Source of the DNA: Marisalimonas sp016777705
Lineage (GTDB): Bacteria > Pseudomonadota > Alphaproteobacteria > Puniceispirillales > Marisalimonadaceae
DNA: 64,000 nt
Assembly: GCF_047717795.1 (NCBI RefSeq)
Contig: NZ_CP159808.1
Location: forward strand, 558,001-622,000
Direction of reading: 5' to 3'
Shown here piece after piece: positions 53,296-60,145 of the stretch. Below the pieces are notes generated by a model. It was not told the DNA's origin, searched no databases, and saw nothing but the letters and a program-made list of their open reading frames with translations. Both the position numbers and the translations under genes were made by a program. Within the stretch, counting starts at the first letter, position 1. Each line of letters opens with the position of its first letter.

Positions 53296-53726
53296 AAAAA
53301 ATTTATGTTGATGCAGATGCTTGTCCTGTAAAAGAAGAAATAATAAGAGTTGCTAATCGTCACAAATTGAATGTTTTAATGGTGTGCAATGGAGGTATAA
53401 GGCCTTTCAAAAGTGACTTAGTAAAGCTTATTATTGTTTCAGAAGGCTCAGATGAAGCTGACAAGTGGATATATGACCAAGTAAGTAAAGATGATATAGT
53501 TATAACGGCTGATATTCCTTTAGCAGCTAAGTGTATCGCTAAAGAAGCTGTCGTATTAAAGCACGATGGTAATTTTTTAACTGAAAATAATATTGGTAAT
53601 GTATTAGCTACAAGGGATTTAATGTCAGATTTACGATCATCCGATCCTTTTTTAAAAGGGAAAAACAAGCCTTATTCTAAAGCAGATAGAAGTAAATTTT
53701 TAACTTCGTTAGAAAATTTAATTTGA
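53292..53726 (+). CDS. YaiI/YqxD family protein (DUF188, NYN/PIN-like)
   Basis: 144 residues of UPF0178. VDADACPVKEEIIRVANRH at the start contains the acidic residues of the PIN-like nuclease fold, and VITADIPLAAKCI near residue 78 has another. The C-terminus SKADRSKFLTSLE is typical. Family proteins are proposed nucleases but their targets are unknown. The upstream partner overlaps by 4 bases. It is followed by the cold-shock gene on the same strand, 245 bases on, which has its own promoter. Confidence 0.88.
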   Translation: MKKIYVDADACPVKEEIIRVANRHKLNVLMVCNGGIRPFKSDLVKLIIVSEGSDEADKWIYDQVSKDDIVITADIPLAAKCIAKEAVVLKHDGNFLTENNIGNVLATRDLMSDLRSSDPFLKGKNKPYSKADRSKFLTSLENLI

Positions 53727-53797
53727 TTATATTATTATTGTTACAAATATTTATTCCTATAAAATTTTACATATTTTTGGGTGATATTACTTTTCAT

Positions 53798-53826
53798 TTG
53801 CAAAGTTATAAAATTTAGCATATATG
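53798..53826 (+). promoter_or_regulatory. candidate sigma-70 promoter of the cold-shock gene
   Basis: TTGCAA (53798-53803) and TATATG (53821-53826) with a 17-base spacer lie about 146 bases before the ATG of the cold-shock gene. This gives a long leader, as known for cspA genes. Two of the six -35 bases and one of the -10 bases deviate. Confidence 0.45.
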
Positions 53827-53832
53827 AAGGTT

Positions 53833-53971
53833 AATTATCTAAGCCTGTAAAGGCAGTCAGTTTCTGACTAATACGATCGACTTCCTTGGTCATTTAATGT
53901 TCAATCTAGTCTAACGTGTTTTGATTGAACAACTACGCTTATGAAAATAAGTTTATAACAAGGAGCAAAGA
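53833..53971 (+). promoter_or_regulatory. structured 5' leader of the cold-shock mRNA
   Basis: About 139 bases separate the likely transcription start from the ATG. The leader has several self-complementary parts: GCC/GGC and AGTCAG/CTGACT small hairpins near 53845-53875, a perfect 9-bp pair (53898-53906 with 53923-53931), and CTTAT-GAAA-ATAAG (53938-53951) with a GNRA-type loop just before the AAGGAG site. In cspA genes such leaders change structure with temperature and control translation. Whether this one does is untested. Confidence 0.5.
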
Positions 53972-54178
53972 ATGCCTAACGGTACAGTAAAATGGTTTAA
54001 TCCAAATAAAGGTTTTGGCTTTATAGAGCCAGAAGGTGGATCTCAAGATGTTTTCGTTCATATATCTGCAGTAGAAGCTGCTGGTATGAATACATTAAAT
54101 GACGGAGCAAAAGTAAGTTTTGAGCTTGAAACCGGTAAAAATGGAAAAGTAGCTGCAGTTAATCTTCAGTCTGTTTAA
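53972..54178 (+). CDS. cspA: cold-shock protein
   Basis: 68 residues, one cold-shock domain. RNP1 is KGFGFIEPE and RNP2 is VFVHISAV, with NGTVKWFNPNKG at the start. It binds single-stranded RNA or DNA and melts RNA structure in the cytoplasm. AAGGAG precedes the ATG. The leader is long and structured, and a terminator follows 20 bases after the stop, so the gene is monocistronic. The symbol is given for family; which paralogue this is cannot be told. Confidence 0.95.
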   Translation: MPNGTVKWFNPNKGFGFIEPEGGSQDVFVHISAVEAAGMNTLNDGAKVSFELETGKNGKVAAVNLQSV

Positions 54179-54199
54179 ACTATTTTAATAATATTTAAT

Positions 54200-54224
54200 A
54201 AAAGGGCCATTGGCCCTTTTTTTT
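54200..54224 (+). terminator. Rho-independent terminator after the cold-shock gene
   Basis: A perfect 9-bp stem (54200-54208 with 54212-54220) with a 3-base loop, ending in eight T at 54217-54224. It ends the cold-shock transcript, leaving the next gene to its own promoter. Confidence 0.92.
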
Positions 54225-54307
54225 ATTTTAAAATTATTTAAAAGAAGACTAAAATTAATAATAATATTTTTCTATTAAGTAATATATTAGAAGTGGAGGT
54301 AGTGATT

Positions 54308-54880
54308 ATGAAAACACTAAAATTAACTGAAGAATATATGGAAAAAAGGGTTTCTAGATTTTTAAATTTAGAACCATTGCCAATACAAATAGATAAAAAT
54401 ATTCCTCAAGCAGGTAAAGACATTGTTTATGCCAGACAGTTACTTTCTGTGATTGGTTTAGATCCATCAGAAGGTAAAACGCCAATTAATTCTGGCGCGC
54501 CTATTACTGGGGCTGGAGGAATTACAATAACTTTAGCTAGATGTCCTGTTGGTCAAGGACCAGGATTACATAACCATTTGTCAACTTTTGAAACTTTTAC
54601 AGTTTTAGAAGGAGAATTTTTAATCAAGTGGAATGATGATGGTTCAGAAGAGTTGAAAATCCAAAAATATGACACTATTTCAATACCGCCAGGTGTTTGT
54701 AGATCATTTACTAACGTTGGTAAAGAAGAGGGTCTTTTGCAAGTAATTATATCTGGTGGTGTTCATGATATGAACGATATTGCTTTTACGCCATATGCTG
54801 CAAAAGAAATGAACGACATAGAACCAAATTTGTCTAAGAAGTTTGAAAATATTGGTTTTAAATTTGATGCTGGTGTATGA
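54308..54880 (+). CDS. cupin domain protein
   Basis: 190 residues from the ATG at 54308, which has GGAGGT eight bases ahead; a GTG five codons earlier would place that site inside the gene. The cupin core runs from about residue 75 to 165: motif 1 is GPGLHNHLSTFETFTVLEGEF with metal histidines and a glutamate, and motif 2 is PPGVCRSFTNVG, where the usual histidine is replaced by Arg-Ser. The metal site may therefore be altered. It stands alone between the cold-shock gene and an exporter; the role cannot be assigned. Confidence 0.75.
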   Translation: MKTLKLTEEYMEKRVSRFLNLEPLPIQIDKNIPQAGKDIVYARQLLSVIGLDPSEGKTPINSGAPITGAGGITITLARCPVGQGPGLHNHLSTFETFTVLEGEFLIKWNDDGSEELKIQKYDTISIPPGVCRSFTNVGKEEGLLQVIISGGVHDMNDIAFTPYAAKEMNDIEPNLSKKFENIGFKFDAGV

Positions 54881-54917
54881 ATTATTTAACTAAGGATTTA
54901 AAAAATATTAATTAATT

Positions 54918-55799
54918 TTATTTTGTTTTTATTCGAGTAATTATAATTCCTGCTAATATAATTAAGAATGCACCTAAGATGGTATTGTCATCAGGTATTT
55001 CGTCATAAATAAAAAAACCCCAAAATGCTGCTAATAATACTGTTAAATATACAAAAGGAGCTGCAAAAGACGCGTTTATAACTTTCAATGCCTCTATAAA
55101 AAAGAAATGACCAATTGTTGCTAATGAACCCAAACAGAACATTAGAGCAAGTTGATAAAAATTAGGTGTTTCCCAATAAAAGAAAATAAAGGGGAAAGAT
55201 AAAACGCTTCCACTGAAGGCTGTAAATAAAAGTGTTGTTTGATTACTGTCTGAAGTATTTAGGAATTTTGTAAAAATTGTAAAAAAAGCAAAGCACGTAG
55301 CAGCTAAAAAGGGGAAAATTACGGCATAATTAAAGACATTACTATTAGGTTTACTTATAATAATAGCTCCAATTAGTCCCACTATTACTATTATAATTTG
55401 AGTGAGTGTTATTTTTTCTTTTAATATAAAAAAAGCAAGTATTGTCGTTATAACTGGTCCTATCATATAAATTGCAATATTTTCAGCAAATGGCAAATAT
55501 GCTAGGCCTGAAAACATAAAACATGTGGTTATAAGAAGTAGTGCTCCTCTTAAGACCTGTAATAATGGAAATTCACTTTTTAAATGCTCACCTGTCTTCT
55601 TATTAAAGATGATTAATAATAATATTAATTGTGAGCTATATCTTGCAAACACAACTTGAAATGGATTGAAGCTCTGTCCCAGTTCTTTAGCGGTTAATTC
55701 CATTATTGAAAAAAATAGATAAGTACTTATTAGTAACAAGGTTCCAATAAGAGAATTGGATAGATTTAAATCTAAAAGTTTTTTTACTACACTAATCAT
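54918..55799 (-). CDS. EamA (DMT) family transporter
   Basis: 293 residues, ten membrane helices in two homologous EamA halves. The first has SFNPFQVVFARYSSQLILLL and LPFAENIAIYMIGPVITTILAF; the second LKVINASFAAPFVYLTVLLAAFWG. DMT exporters move amino acids, purines or other small metabolites outward. It is transcribed away from the cupin gene and ends 37 bases from it. A weak CAAT-rich spacer, with no obvious promoter, separates it from the hairpin locus at 55863. Substrate unknown. Confidence 0.88.
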   Translation of the reverse strand: MISVVKKLLDLNLSNSLIGTLLLISTYLFFSIMELTAKELGQSFNPFQVVFARYSSQLILLLIIFNKKTGEHLKSEFPLLQVLRGALLLITTCFMFSGLAYLPFAENIAIYMIGPVITTILAFFILKEKITLTQIIIVIVGLIGAIIISKPNSNVFNYAVIFPFLAATCFAFFTIFTKFLNTSDSNQTTLLFTAFSGSVLSFPFIFFYWETPNFYQLALMFCLGSLATIGHFFFIEALKVINASFAAPFVYLTVLLAAFWGFFIYDEIPDDNTILGAFLIILAGIIITRIKTK

Positions 55800-55862
55800 T
55801 GTTTAACATATTAAGCAATCTTCTATAATGCAATTAAAAATTCAAATCATGTCTTATCAAAT

Positions 55863-55896
55863 AAAAAGGACGAAGGATGGGGGTCCTTCGTCCTTT
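55863..55896 (-). terminator. terminator of the DUF1127/hairpin-RNA transcript
   Basis: A perfect 13-bp stem (55865-55877 with 55884-55896), 6-base loop that reads CCCCCA on the minus strand, then TTTTT. It is the strongest hairpin of the window and lies 112 bases past the DUF1127 stop, beyond two other hairpins. On the plus strand no T-run follows it. Confidence 0.9.
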
Positions 55897-55904
55897 GTTA
55901 ATGA

Positions 55905-55957
55905 GATGACATAATAGCTACCTTGGGGGAGGAGTATTAGCTTTATGTTATGTCACC
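55905..55957 (-). ncRNA. cuckoo/CcsR-like hairpin RNA B (CUCCUCCCCC loop)
   Basis: Read on the minus strand: a 10-bp outer stem (55957-55948 with 55914-55905, one G-U pair), an asymmetric internal loop, a 5-bp inner stem (55942-55938 with 55920-55916) and a 17-base loop carrying CTCCTCCCCC. The CCUCCUCCC-like loop on a stem between a DUF1127 gene and a terminator is the mark of cuckoo RNAs, which include the CcsR sRNAs of Rhodobacter. Such loops can pair with Shine-Dalgarno sequences. Sequence only; no expression known. Confidence 0.7.
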
Positions 55958-55963
55958 ATCTTT

Positions 55964-55997
55964 ATTAATATTCAAGGGAGGAATTACGAATATTAAT
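55964..55997 (-). ncRNA. cuckoo/CcsR-like hairpin RNA A (UUCCUCCCUU loop)
   Basis: Minus-strand hairpin starting 10 bases after the DUF1127 stop: a perfect 10-bp stem (55997-55988 with 55973-55964) and a 14-base loop containing TTCCTCCC. It is the first of two CCUCC-loop hairpins in a row. The AT-only stem is weaker than that of hairpin B. Both would be released from the DUF1127 message by processing if they behave as known cuckoo RNAs. Confidence 0.65.
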
Positions 55998-56007
55998 TGT
56001 TAAACCT

Positions 56008-56262
56008 TTAAGCGGCTTCTTTGTCTTCTACCTTATTGTCTTGCTTAACAGACTTAGTTAGACCTAAGCTACCTGCAGGGAAGTCTACAACGTCAGTTAT
56101 GTTAAAGAAGTCACCATTTAAAACTTGTTGTCTTGTGTATCCAATATCAGCTAATGTACGGTCATCTAAGCTTATTAAAGCTTGTCTAGTTCTTGATACT
56201 GCAATCTTGTCAAAAACAGTTGAGATAAATTGATTGGCTCTTGCTAAAAATGTATTTTCCAT
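56008..56262 (-). CDS. DUF1127 domain protein
   Basis: 84 residues. The arginine-rich DUF1127 motif is present at about residues 24-50: RTRQALISLDDRTLADIGYTRQQV, split here as RTRQALISLDDRTL and ADIGYTRQQV. DUF1127 proteins are small, basic and common in alphaproteobacteria. One in Rhodobacter (CcaF1) binds RNA and affects CcsR sRNA maturation. The protein here has a longer acidic C-terminal tail (KSVKQDNKVEDKEAA). Two CCUCC-loop hairpins and a terminator follow on the same transcript, which strengthens the RNA link. The 5' leader has a GAAGGA/TCCTTC hairpin at 56292-56307. Confidence 0.9.
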   Translation of the reverse strand: MENTFLARANQFISTVFDKIAVSRTRQALISLDDRTLADIGYTRQQVLNGDFFNITDVVDFPAGSLGLTKSVKQDNKVEDKEAA

Positions 56263-56354
56263 CGTCTTTTCACTTTTCTTTATAAAATTAAGAAGGATTA
56301 TTCCTTCGTTGTTAATTATATACGAAATAAAAATAACAAAGAGAATATAGCAAA

Positions 56355-56375
56355 TTGGAAAATGATTGTTTCCAA
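56355..56375. repeat. perfect 7-7-7 inverted repeat upstream of the DUF1127 gene
   Basis: TTGGAAA (56355-56361) and TTTCCAA (56369-56375) are separated by seven bases. It is about 100 bases before the DUF1127 ATG and about 94 bases past the MFS stop, both on the minus strand. It could be an operator for the DUF1127 promoter or a weak MFS transcript end. The rest of 56263-56468 is AT-rich without another gene. Confidence 0.4.
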
Positions 56376-56468
56376 AATAGAAAGATTTAACATAATTGTA
56401 ACATAATTACGTCTAATTAGGAAATAATATGGCCGGATTTGGGCATGAATAGGTTGAAGTGAAAGGTA

Positions 56469-57704
56469 TTATATAGTCTGAAGTCTTTTTTCCTTTATGG
56501 GAAGATGAATAAGTGTTGAAAATGCAGACACACCTATGCCAATCCACCATACAAGGGTGTAATCACCTGTAGCGTCGTAAAGCCTGCCACCCATCCAGAC
56601 ACCTAGAAAGCTTCCTAATTGATGTGAAAGAAAAACCAAGCCATATAAAGTACCCATATAACGTAAACCATATATGTGAGCAATTAAACCACTAGTTAGC
56701 GGAACAGTTGCTAGCCATAGAGATCCCATAAAAATTGAAAACAATACTACTGATAAGGGAGTAATAGGAAAAATAATAAATAATAATCCAATTAAAGTCC
56801 TCAGGGCATAAACTCCTGCTAATAAGTATTTTTTCTGAAATCTTTGACCTAACCAACCTGCATAAATTGTTCCAAATATATTAGTAAAGCCAATCAATGC
56901 TATTGCAAATGCACCTAAACTTGAAGTGCTTGATACACTTAAGTAATGTAAGATACTAGTTGAACTTATAGCACTGCACATTTCAGTGATCATTGCAGGG
57001 AAGTGGGCTGATACAAATGCTAGTTGATAACCGCACGCAAAAAAACCTAAAAAAATCATAGAAAAATTAGGATCTTTGAAAGCGTTTCCTAAAACTTTCA
57101 TTAAACTAATTTCTATTTCTTTTTTTGTAGCAACGGGGTTGTTTTTTAAGAAAGGAACGGCAAGCATTACTATAATTATGCTTAAGGCAAAAATAATAAA
57201 CACTTGTTGCCAATTATATGTATTCAATAGAGCCTGAGCTATTGGAGCGCCTATCATTTGTCCAACTGAACCGGCTGCTGTAACTATACCTAGAGCCATT
57301 GATCTATTTTTTTCACTTGAAGCTCTGCCTACAACTGCCAGGATCATTCCCATACCCGTTCCAGCAATACCAAAACCTATAATGAATTCTAAAAATTGAT
57401 GAGTTAATGGGTTTTGAGCAAAAGTCGATAAAATTAATCCAATAACGTAACAAAATGCTCCAGCAATTATTAATTTTCTATCGCCAAATTTTTCTCCTAA
57501 AGCCCCAAAAATAGGAGCTCCTATACCCCATCCAAGGTTTTGGATTGCTAGAGCTAGAGAAAATTCTACTCTGAGCCATTGGAATTCATTTTCTATAGGT
57601 ATTTGGAAAACGCCAAAACTGCCTCTAATCCCAAAGGTGATAATTATAATTATTGAGCCTGCTAAAAGAACAGGAGTTATTAATGAGCTATTATATTTAT
57701 TCAT
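56469..57704 (-). CDS. MFS transporter
   Basis: 411 residues with 12 predicted membrane helices. GALGEKFGDRKLIIAGAFCYV near residue 62 is the loop 2-3 MFS motif, and GFGIAGTGMGMILAVVGRASSEKNRSMALGI a second family block (broken into parts in the text). The pattern resembles the oxalate/formate antiporter or monocarboxylate group (OFA) of MFS. It lies 24 bases after an SDR gene on the same strand. Cargo unknown, probably an organic acid. Confidence 0.88.
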   Translation of the reverse strand: MNKYNSSLITPVLLAGSIIIIITFGIRGSFGVFQIPIENEFQWLRVEFSLALAIQNLGWGIGAPIFGALGEKFGDRKLIIAGAFCYVIGLILSTFAQNPLTHQFLEFIIGFGIAGTGMGMILAVVGRASSEKNRSMALGIVTAAGSVGQMIGAPIAQALLNTYNWQQVFIIFALSIIIVMLAVPFLKNNPVATKKEIEISLMKVLGNAFKDPNFSMIFLGFFACGYQLAFVSAHFPAMITEMCSAISSTSILHYLSVSSTSSLGAFAIALIGFTNIFGTIYAGWLGQRFQKKYLLAGVYALRTLIGLLFIIFPITPLSVVLFSIFMGSLWLATVPLTSGLIAHIYGLRYMGTLYGLVFLSHQLGSFLGVWMGGRLYDATGDYTLVWWIGIGVSAFSTLIHLPIKEKRLQTI

Positions 57705-57728
57705 AAATTAACATGTGAAGTGTTTTTC

Positions 57729-58571
57729 TTAAAGTGTCAAATTATTGTTTTTAAGTATTTTAAGACTCAAGTCCCATAAGTTGTCTGCTGATTTATTATT
57801 TTCTGCAAAATTTGATGGTTTATTAATTTTGCTCTGATAAAAATATTCTCCTGAGATGTTTTTAACATCGTCACTTGTTGCAAGATAAATAATTGTTTCT
57901 GCGCCTTCTTCAACTTTAATAGCAAATAAGGTCATCAGAAATTTTATTATTAAGCCAATAACACCTGTATTATTTTTTCCAAAGCTTGTTTTTACAAACC
58001 CTGGATGAAGACAATTTACAGTAATATTATTTTTTGAAACTAACTTACTCAATTTCTTTGTAAAAAGGATATTACACAATTTAGATTTTTTATAACAAAC
58101 CCAACCATTATAATTATTTACCATTTCTATGTCATCAAAATTTATATCCACACCTCTGTGGGCGCCACTTGCCACGTTAATTATTCGTGCACCATTTTTA
58201 ATTATTTTATTTTTAAGTAATAAATTTGAAAGAATAAAGTATGATAGATGGTTTAGTGCTAATGTTTTTTCAATGCCATCTACACTTTCTAATCTTGAAT
58301 AAAATAATGCTCCAGCATTATTTATTAATACATCAATTTTTTTATCAGCTAATTTTTCTCTTAATGAAGATGTTTCTGATATAGAAGACAGGTCGGCTTG
58401 TAAAAAACTAATATTTTCATTGTTAGTTTCATTGGTTAAACTTTTAATTGCCTGGTTACCTTTAGCTTTGTTTTTTCCAATTAAAATAATTTTGTTTTTA
58501 TTATCTTTTGCTAAAATAAAAGCTGTTCTATATCCAAGACCACTAGTACCTCCAGTTATAATAATATTCAA
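57729..58571 (-). CDS. short-chain dehydrogenase, retinol-dehydrogenase-like
   Basis: 280 residues. GGTSGLGYRTA (about 7-17), NNAGALF near residue 85, NVASGAHRG near residue 133 and the catalytic YKKSK near residue 158 mark an SDR resembling the RDH/WW-domain oxidoreductase type. It uses NAD(P) to oxidise or reduce alcohols and ketones; the physiological substrate is unknown. It lies 4 bases after thiE in the same direction, with the MFS carrier downstream, so it may be carried on the thiamine operon by chance. Confidence 0.85.
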   Translation of the reverse strand: MNIIITGGTSGLGYRTAFILAKDNKNKIILIGKNKAKGNQAIKSLTNETNNENISFLQADLSSISETSSLREKLADKKIDVLINNAGALFYSRLESVDGIEKTLALNHLSYFILSNLLLKNKIIKNGARIINVASGAHRGVDINFDDIEMVNNYNGWVCYKKSKLCNILFTKKLSKLVSKNNITVNCLHPGFVKTSFGKNNTGVIGLIIKFLMTLFAIKVEEGAETIIYLATSDDVKNISGEYFYQSKINKPSNFAENNKSADNLWDLSLKILKNNNLTL

Positions 58572-58575
58572 AATT

Positions 58576-59232
58576 CTATTCCTTATATATTTGTTTTTTT
58601 AATAAAAGAAAATTTTCTAAAGGGTCATTTTCATTTAGAATATTAGAAATGACTGCTACACCTGATACTCCAAGCGCAAATAGATTTTCAATATTGTTTA
58701 AAGCTATACCTCCAATTGCTACTACAGGAAGGTTAGTTTTTAAAATTATATCTTTTAATCTTTTTTCTCCTAATGGGTCAGATGCGTCATTTTTAGAATT
58801 AGTATTATAAATTGGTCCAACTCCAATATATTTGACACATTTAGGTATAGACGCTAATTGCTTCTCATTAGTTATAGAAAGGCCTATTTCAACATTATTT
58901 CCAATTAGATTTCTAGCAACGTCTGGGTGCATATCTGATTGTCCAAGATGTACTATGTCAATTATGTCCTTTGCCTGAGAAGCCACATGAACATTATCAT
59001 TGATACAAAGTTTTGTATTAGTATCTTTCATGGATGATTTCAAATCATTAAGAAGTTTCAGAATTTCGTTATCTAGTAATTTTTTGGCTCTTAATTGAAA
59101 AACATTTAAACCATTCAAGGCAAGAGTTTTTACTATTCTAACTAACGCTTGTTCTTTATTTTCATTATTCATCATGTAGGACGGAGAAATGTTTTCAGGT
59201 CCTGCTATAAAGTAAGAGTGATAATTAGACAT
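58576..59232 (-). CDS. thiE: thiamine-phosphate synthase
   Basis: 218 residues of the ThiE TIM-barrel family. Conserved parts are FQLRAKKLLDNE near residue 42, VHLGQSDMHPDVARN near residue 93, GLSITNEKQL, and the phosphate loop YIGVGPIYNTNSKND with PVVAIGGIALNN near residue 165. It joins HMP-PP and HET-P to make thiamine phosphate. It overlaps thiM by 8 bases. The pair recovers thiazole from outside. No ThiC, ThiG or ThiD gene is in the window. Confidence 0.93.
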   Translation of the reverse strand: MSNYHSYFIAGPENISPSYMMNNENKEQALVRIVKTLALNGLNVFQLRAKKLLDNEILKLLNDLKSSMKDTNTKLCINDNVHVASQAKDIIDIVHLGQSDMHPDVARNLIGNNVEIGLSITNEKQLASIPKCVKYIGVGPIYNTNSKNDASDPLGEKRLKDIILKTNLPVVAIGGIALNNIENLFALGVSGVAVISNILNENDPLENFLLLKKQIYKE

Positions 59233-60043
59233 TTTGAATGATAACGTTTTCCAAAACTTGCTTCGAAGTTAAGTTTCTTAAATTATCAAGTAAATTTACT
59301 CTCAAACTTCCTGGGCCGGGTGATGTTTTACTAGCCATTTCTCCAGCCAACCCATAAATTGCAATTATAGATGCTGTAGATAGAAGTTTATCTTTTCCTA
59401 CTGCAATGGCAGCGCCTATTAAACAAGTTAAAGCACAGCCAGTTGCAGTAACTTTTGTCATCATCTCGTGTCCACCAGAAATAGAATACGTTTGCTTACC
59501 GTCAGTCACGTAATCTGTCTCACCTGTAACCGCAACTATAATATTATTCATAGTTGCAATTGATTTTGCTGCGTCTAGAGCCTCGTTTGAAGATGAAGTA
59601 GAGTCTACTCCTTTGCCACCACCTGCTATACCTGCTACAGCCATAATTTCAGAACCATTGCCTCTAAGTATAGTAGGTTTAAACTTCATTAATTCTTCTA
59701 CATTTTTATTTCTAAATTTACTTGCTCCTGCTCCAACAGGGTCTAAAACCCAAGGAACTTCATTTTGGCTTGCTTCGTTAGCAGCCTCTTGTGCACATTC
59801 TTGCCAATATGGATCAAATGTACCTATATTAATTGTCAAAGCTCCATTGATAGCTTTACAAATTTGACTAAAATCATTTGCTTCTTCTTTTGCATGAGCC
59901 ATTGCTGGAGAAGCTCCTATAGCTAAAAGAGCGTTTGCGGCAATATCCATAGAAACGAAATTAGAAAAATTCCATATTAAAGGAGATTTTTTTCTTATAT
60001 CTTCTAAAAGTTCTCCTGCATTTAAAGCTAAATTTTTAGACAT
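59225..60043 (-). CDS. thiM: hydroxyethylthiazole kinase
   Basis: 272 residues of the ribokinase-like ThiM family. Conserved segments include NALLAIGASPAMAHAKEE near residue 37, WVLDPVGAGASKFRN near residue 107, ILRGNGSEIMAVAG near residue 128 and the catalytic VTATGCALTCLIGA near residue 200. It phosphorylates 5-(2-hydroxyethyl)-4-methylthiazole, salvaging the thiazole half of thiamine for ThiE next to it. AAAGGA lies before the ATG. No TPP riboswitch core was seen in the 102-base spacer upstream. Confidence 0.93.
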   Translation of the reverse strand: MSKNLALNAGELLEDIRKKSPLIWNFSNFVSMDIAANALLAIGASPAMAHAKEEANDFSQICKAINGALTINIGTFDPYWQECAQEAANEASQNEVPWVLDPVGAGASKFRNKNVEELMKFKPTILRGNGSEIMAVAGIAGGGKGVDSTSSSNEALDAAKSIATMNNIIVAVTGETDYVTDGKQTYSISGGHEMMTKVTATGCALTCLIGAAIAVGKDKLLSTASIIAIYGLAGEMASKTSPGPGSLRVNLLDNLRNLTSKQVLENVIIQNV

Positions 60044-60145
60044 GGTATCCTAGTCCTTTAAAATAAATTTCATTATTAACAAAACTTACTATACTTTTAT
60101 TTATTAAAAATAAAATTTAATTATTAGAAATGACATGGGTAATAC

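Noticed and set aside
60044..60145. TPP riboswitch before thiM
   Set aside because: The CUGAGA and ACCYGAU-type core sequences were not found in the 102-base spacer.
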